Translations under genes and position numbers: made by a program | The notes under the pieces: generated by a model | Database searches by the model: none | Seen by the model: the letters and a program-made list of their open reading frames with translations, nothing else | Told to the model about the DNA's origin: nothing | From: Haloarcula mannanilytica | GTDB taxonomy: Archaea > Halobacteriota > Halobacteria > Halobacteriales > Haloarculaceae | DNA: 64,000 bases | Direction of reading: 5' to 3' | Assembly (NCBI RefSeq): GCF_005406125.1 | Contig: NZ_BIXZ01000008.1 | Span: 1 to 64,000, forward strand | In this document: positions 61,480 to 64,000 of the stretch, one piece after another | Numbering within the stretch: the stretch's first letter is position 1 | Layout: the number at the start of each line of letters is the position of its first letter

Positions 61480-62055
61480 TCAGAACTGCGCGGCCTGCAA
61501 CGCCAGTTCGATGTCCTGATACGGCGCGTCGGTGACGCTCGGCCCGTGGCCGGTGTGCATCGCCTGTAAGTCCTCGTCGACAACGGACAGCACCCGCTCG
61601 ATGCTGTCGACGAGCAGGTCCCGGTCGCCCTCTTCGAGGTCAGTCCGGCCGAAGCTTCCGTTGGCGAACACGAGATCGCCGGCAAACAGGACCCCCGCAG
61701 CGTCCGAGTAGAAGCAGAGGTGGTCGTCCTTGTGGCCGGGGGTGTGCAGCGCCCGGTAGTCGTGGTCGCCCAACTGGACCGTCTCGTCGTCGGCGATGGC
61801 GTGCTCGATACCGTCCTGGTCGGTGTCGTAGCCGTACACCGGCACGTCGAAGGCATCGACGACGCTGTCGAGATTATTGACGTGGTCGTAGTGCGTGTGG
61901 GTGACGATGACGGCGTCAAGGTCGTCAGTGTGGTCCGCAACGGCCGACACCACGTCGAACTCGTTGCCGACATCCACAAGAACAGTGCGGTCCCCGGTGA
62001 TGAGGAAGACGTTACTCGTGAACACCTGTTGGCCGCGGGCGAGGTTTCGAATCAT
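61480..62055 (-). CDS. Metallo-beta-lactamase-fold hydrolase
   Basis: 191 residues. The zinc motif VTHTHYDHVNNLDSVVDAFD has H-x-H-x-D-H (about 52-57), HTPGHKDDHLCFYSD (about 108) supplies a further His, and LQAMHTGHGPSVTD (about 165) the last one. The layout is that of short glyoxalase II-like proteins. The substrate is unknown; a thioester is the usual guess. The gene converges with the ATPase gene across the palindrome. Confidence 0.88.
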   Translation of the reverse strand: MIRNLARGQQVFTSNVFLITGDRTVLVDVGNEFDVVSAVADHTDDLDAVIVTHTHYDHVNNLDSVVDAFDVPVYGYDTDQDGIEHAIADDETVQLGDHDYRALHTPGHKDDHLCFYSDAAGVLFAGDLVFANGSFGRTDLEEGDRDLLVDSIERVLSVVDEDLQAMHTGHGPSVTDAPYQDIELALQAAQF

Positions 62056-62167
62056 TAGCCGTCTGTTGGCCGTCGTCCCGGATGTGGGTATCGTTCTGTC
62101 ACCGGCCGCAATGACGCACCCACAGGGCTATGTACGTGGATATGCAAACGGGGGATAGTAGAACATT

Positions 62168-62752
62168 ATGTCAGATTCGGACCTACCTGTGGTGCTTATT
62201 GTCGAAGACGAACCAGATGTTGCCGAGACGTACAAACTGTGGCTGCAACAGGAGTATGAGGTCCGCATGGCACAGAACGGTGACGAGGGCCTGGAGCAAC
62301 TGGACGCGGATGTCGACGTGGTGTTACTCGACCGGATGATGCCCGGGCTCTCCGGGGACGAAGTGCTCGAACGGATTCGCGAGCGGGATCTGGGCTGTCG
62401 AGTAGCGATGGTCACCGCCGTCGAACCGGACTTCGACATTCTGGAGATGGGCTTTGACGCCTACCTATCGAAGCCGATTCGCAGCGAACAGCTCCACGAG
62501 ACGGTCGACAATCTGCTCGACCGTTCCGAGTACGACTCCCTGCTACAGGAGTACTACGCACTCGTCGAGAAGCAGGCGACACTCGAAGCGACGAAATCGA
62601 GCGCGGAACTGGCGGAAAGCGACCAGTATGACGAATTAACCGAACGCGTCGCGGAGATGCGAGACGACCTCTCGGAGACGCTGGGTGGCATCGAAGACGA
62701 TTCCGATTTCATCGCAACGCTTCGCGGACTGAGCGACGATGACGACAACTGA
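62168..62752 (+). CDS. Response regulator with HalX domain
   Basis: 194 residues. The receiver domain is at 8-118: acidic pair in VEDEPDV (13-15), phosphorylated Asp55 in VVLLDRMMPG, Thr in MVTAVEP (about 84) and Lys103 in YLSKPIR. The second half (about 125-190) is a HalX helical domain, found only in haloarchaea and of unknown action. It lacks a DNA-binding domain. Its stop overlaps the start of the RAD55-like ATPase gene, so the two work together. The cognate kinase is unknown. Confidence 0.92.
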   Translation: MSDSDLPVVLIVEDEPDVAETYKLWLQQEYEVRMAQNGDEGLEQLDADVDVVLLDRMMPGLSGDEVLERIRERDLGCRVAMVTAVEPDFDILEMGFDAYLSKPIRSEQLHETVDNLLDRSEYDSLLQEYYALVEKQATLEATKSSAELAESDQYDELTERVAEMRDDLSETLGGIEDDSDFIATLRGLSDDDDN

Positions 62753-63422
62753 GCGACAAACAATGTATGATCTCACCTCAGTACTAGAGTTCGATGCGCT
62801 CAGTGAGGTCCGGCCAGGGTCCAGCATCCTGATCTCCGGGCCGGCAATGAGCGGGAAGGAACGACTCGCACACGACATACTTGCCGACGGGCTGCGCAAG
62901 GGGGACGGCGCAGTGGTCGTGACGACCGGTGACGGCGCGGGTAGCGTCGTCGAGGAGTTCCGATCCCTTGTTCCCGACCTCGATGACTCTCAACTCGGCG
63001 TCATCGACTGCCGAGGCGAGGGTGGCACGAACGAGGACGCAATCGGGAACGCCCACGTCCATCACGTCTCCTCGCCCGGCGACCTGACCGGGATCGGGAT
63101 CGGCATCACGAAAGCGTTGGAGGGGCTGCACAACGCCGGCAACGAACAGGGCCGTCTGGCGCTCGTGTCGCTGTCGACGATGCTGACCTACACCGACAAG
63201 AAGACCGTCTTCAAGTTCTGTCACGTGCTGTCCTCGCGGCTGGACTCCGCGGGCTACATCGGCGTGTTCACTATCGATTCCGGCGCTCACGACGACCAGA
63301 CGCTCCAGGTCATCAAGCAGGCCTTCGACGGGATGGTCGACGTACGTGACGCCGAAGGCGGTGGCCGCGAGGCCCGCGTCCTCGGCCTTGCCGGCGAGCC
63401 GACCGACTGGCAGCAAATCTGA
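62739..63422 (+). CDS. RAD55/RecA-superfamily ATPase (KaiC-like)
   Basis: 227 residues if it starts at ATG 62739, overlapping the regulator gene by 14 bases; ATG 62763 (MYDLTSVLEF) would shorten it by eight. The N-terminal loop GSSILISGPAMSGKERLAHD has a P-loop-like GPAMSGK. ALVSLSTMLTYTDKKTVFKF (about 147-166) is in the Walker B position and DSAGYIGVFTIDSG (about 175) follows. Such RAD55-like proteins near two-component genes in haloarchaea probably modulate signalling, not recombination. No known DNA-binding domain is present. Confidence 0.8.
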   Translation: MTTTERQTMYDLTSVLEFDALSEVRPGSSILISGPAMSGKERLAHDILADGLRKGDGAVVVTTGDGAGSVVEEFRSLVPDLDDSQLGVIDCRGEGGTNEDAIGNAHVHHVSSPGDLTGIGIGITKALEGLHNAGNEQGRLALVSLSTMLTYTDKKTVFKFCHVLSSRLDSAGYIGVFTIDSGAHDDQTLQVIKQAFDGMVDVRDAEGGGREARVLGLAGEPTDWQQI

Positions 63423-63497
63423 CACCACAGGGAGTTCGACCGCTGTCTCGCCGGTCCGGTGAGGAAGTATTTTGCCGCTCGGGGTCACCCACCCGAT

Positions 63498-64000
63498 ATG
63501 GACGTAACGCTGCTTGAAGCCACAGACGACCCCGAGGACCTCATCTGCAAAGCGGCCCGCAACGACTACAGTGACGAGTTCGTCGGCGGCCAATCGCTCG
63601 AAGAGACGATGGCCGACATCGAGGGCGACACCATCGACGAAAAGAAAGAGACGCTCATCGGCCATCTGCTCAGCCACGGCCACTTCGGCCCGTTCGAGCA
63701 CGCACAGGCGACCTTCGCAGTCAAAGGTGTCTCCCGCTCCTGTATGGCACAGATCACCCGCCACCGACACGTCTCCTTCGACGTGCAGTCGATGCGGTAC
63801 GTCTCCTTTGACGACGTTGACCCCGAGGCCGTCCGCGAGGGTGAACTGGTCGTGACGCCGCCGTCCGCGACGGACCCGGACTGGGTCGGCCGGAACCAGA
63901 AGAAATCAGACATCTCCGAGGCGGAGTTCGAGAAGCGCACGGAAATTTTCAAAGACACTATCGAGCAGGCCGTCGAGTCCTATCAGGAACTGCTTGAACT
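63498..64000 (+). CDS. thyX: FAD-dependent thymidylate synthase, 5' part (cut by window end)
   Basis: ATG 63498, MDVTLLEATDDPEDLICKAA. The visible 167 residues include the family signature ITRHRHVSFDVQSMRYVSFD (about 92-111) with the RHRxxS motif, and FGPFEHAQATFAVKGVSRSC before it. ThyX makes dTMP from dUMP with methylenetetrahydrofolate, NADPH and FAD. The rest, with further substrate-binding residues, lies beyond the window. Confidence 0.93.
   Translation, partial: MDVTLLEATDDPEDLICKAARNDYSDEFVGGQSLEETMADIEGDTIDEKKETLIGHLLSHGHFGPFEHAQATFAVKGVSRSCMAQITRHRHVSFDVQSMRYVSFDDVDPEAVREGELVVTPPSATDPDWVGRNQKKSDISEAEFEKRTEIFKDTIEQAVESYQELLE

Overview
The window looks like chromosome of a halophilic archaeon of the Haloarcula type (class Halobacteria). 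Most genes have high GC content and encode very acidic proteins. The families present are typical of haloarchaea: HalX response regulator, DacZ, CobT/CbiA, leaderless promoters with TATA-like boxes, ISH6 and IS6-type insertion sequences. The genus is an inference from gene content; no rRNA is present.

Positions 1-12 kb are an AT-rich accessory island. It holds two sulfatase-fold enzymes, a polysaccharide flippase and three GT4 glycosyltransferases, broken up by mobile elements: an IS6 element with an amber codon and intact 8-bp target duplications, a decayed ISH6 element, an IS6 remnant interrupted by an intact IS6 element with a TTTTAATT duplication, and an IS630 remnant. The cluster probably builds and exports a cell-surface glycan. 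From 12 to 16 kb come a formamidase, a decayed toxin-antitoxin pair, an ATPase remnant and three small conserved genes.

At 16-24 kb is a four-gene operon, prkA-prkA-yeaH-spoVR, behind a hairpin-rich leader. At 24-32 kb are a beta-solenoid surface protein, a yjbQ gene broken by an amber codon, an acyl-CoA synthetase, a 59-residue zinc-finger protein, GlmU, a polysaccharide-lyase-like beta-helix protein, and tRNA-Glu with a nearby copy of its 3' end (an integration scar). At 32-36 kb are fatty-acid oxidation genes and cysE. cysE is preceded by a short open reading frame ending in four cysteine codons, which suggests leader-peptide control by cysteine supply; this is the most striking find.

At 36-39 kb a RimK ligase fused to a RimB-type protease is divergent from an aspartoacylase-like hydrolase. 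The succinate dehydrogenase genes follow as sdhC-D-B (39.2-40.8 kb), separated from sdhA (44.7 kb) by a permease, panE and a sensor kinase. The remainder (46.5-64 kb) is mostly core: an odd 103-nt tRNA-like gene, cobT-cbiA, dacZ-mscS, trkH, purD, a DUF255 thioredoxin-domain protein, a thioredoxin, a sensor kinase, a small P-loop ATPase operon, an 82-bp palindrome between convergent genes, a metallo-beta-lactamase-fold hydrolase, a HalX regulator with a RAD55-like ATPase, and the 5' part of thyX.
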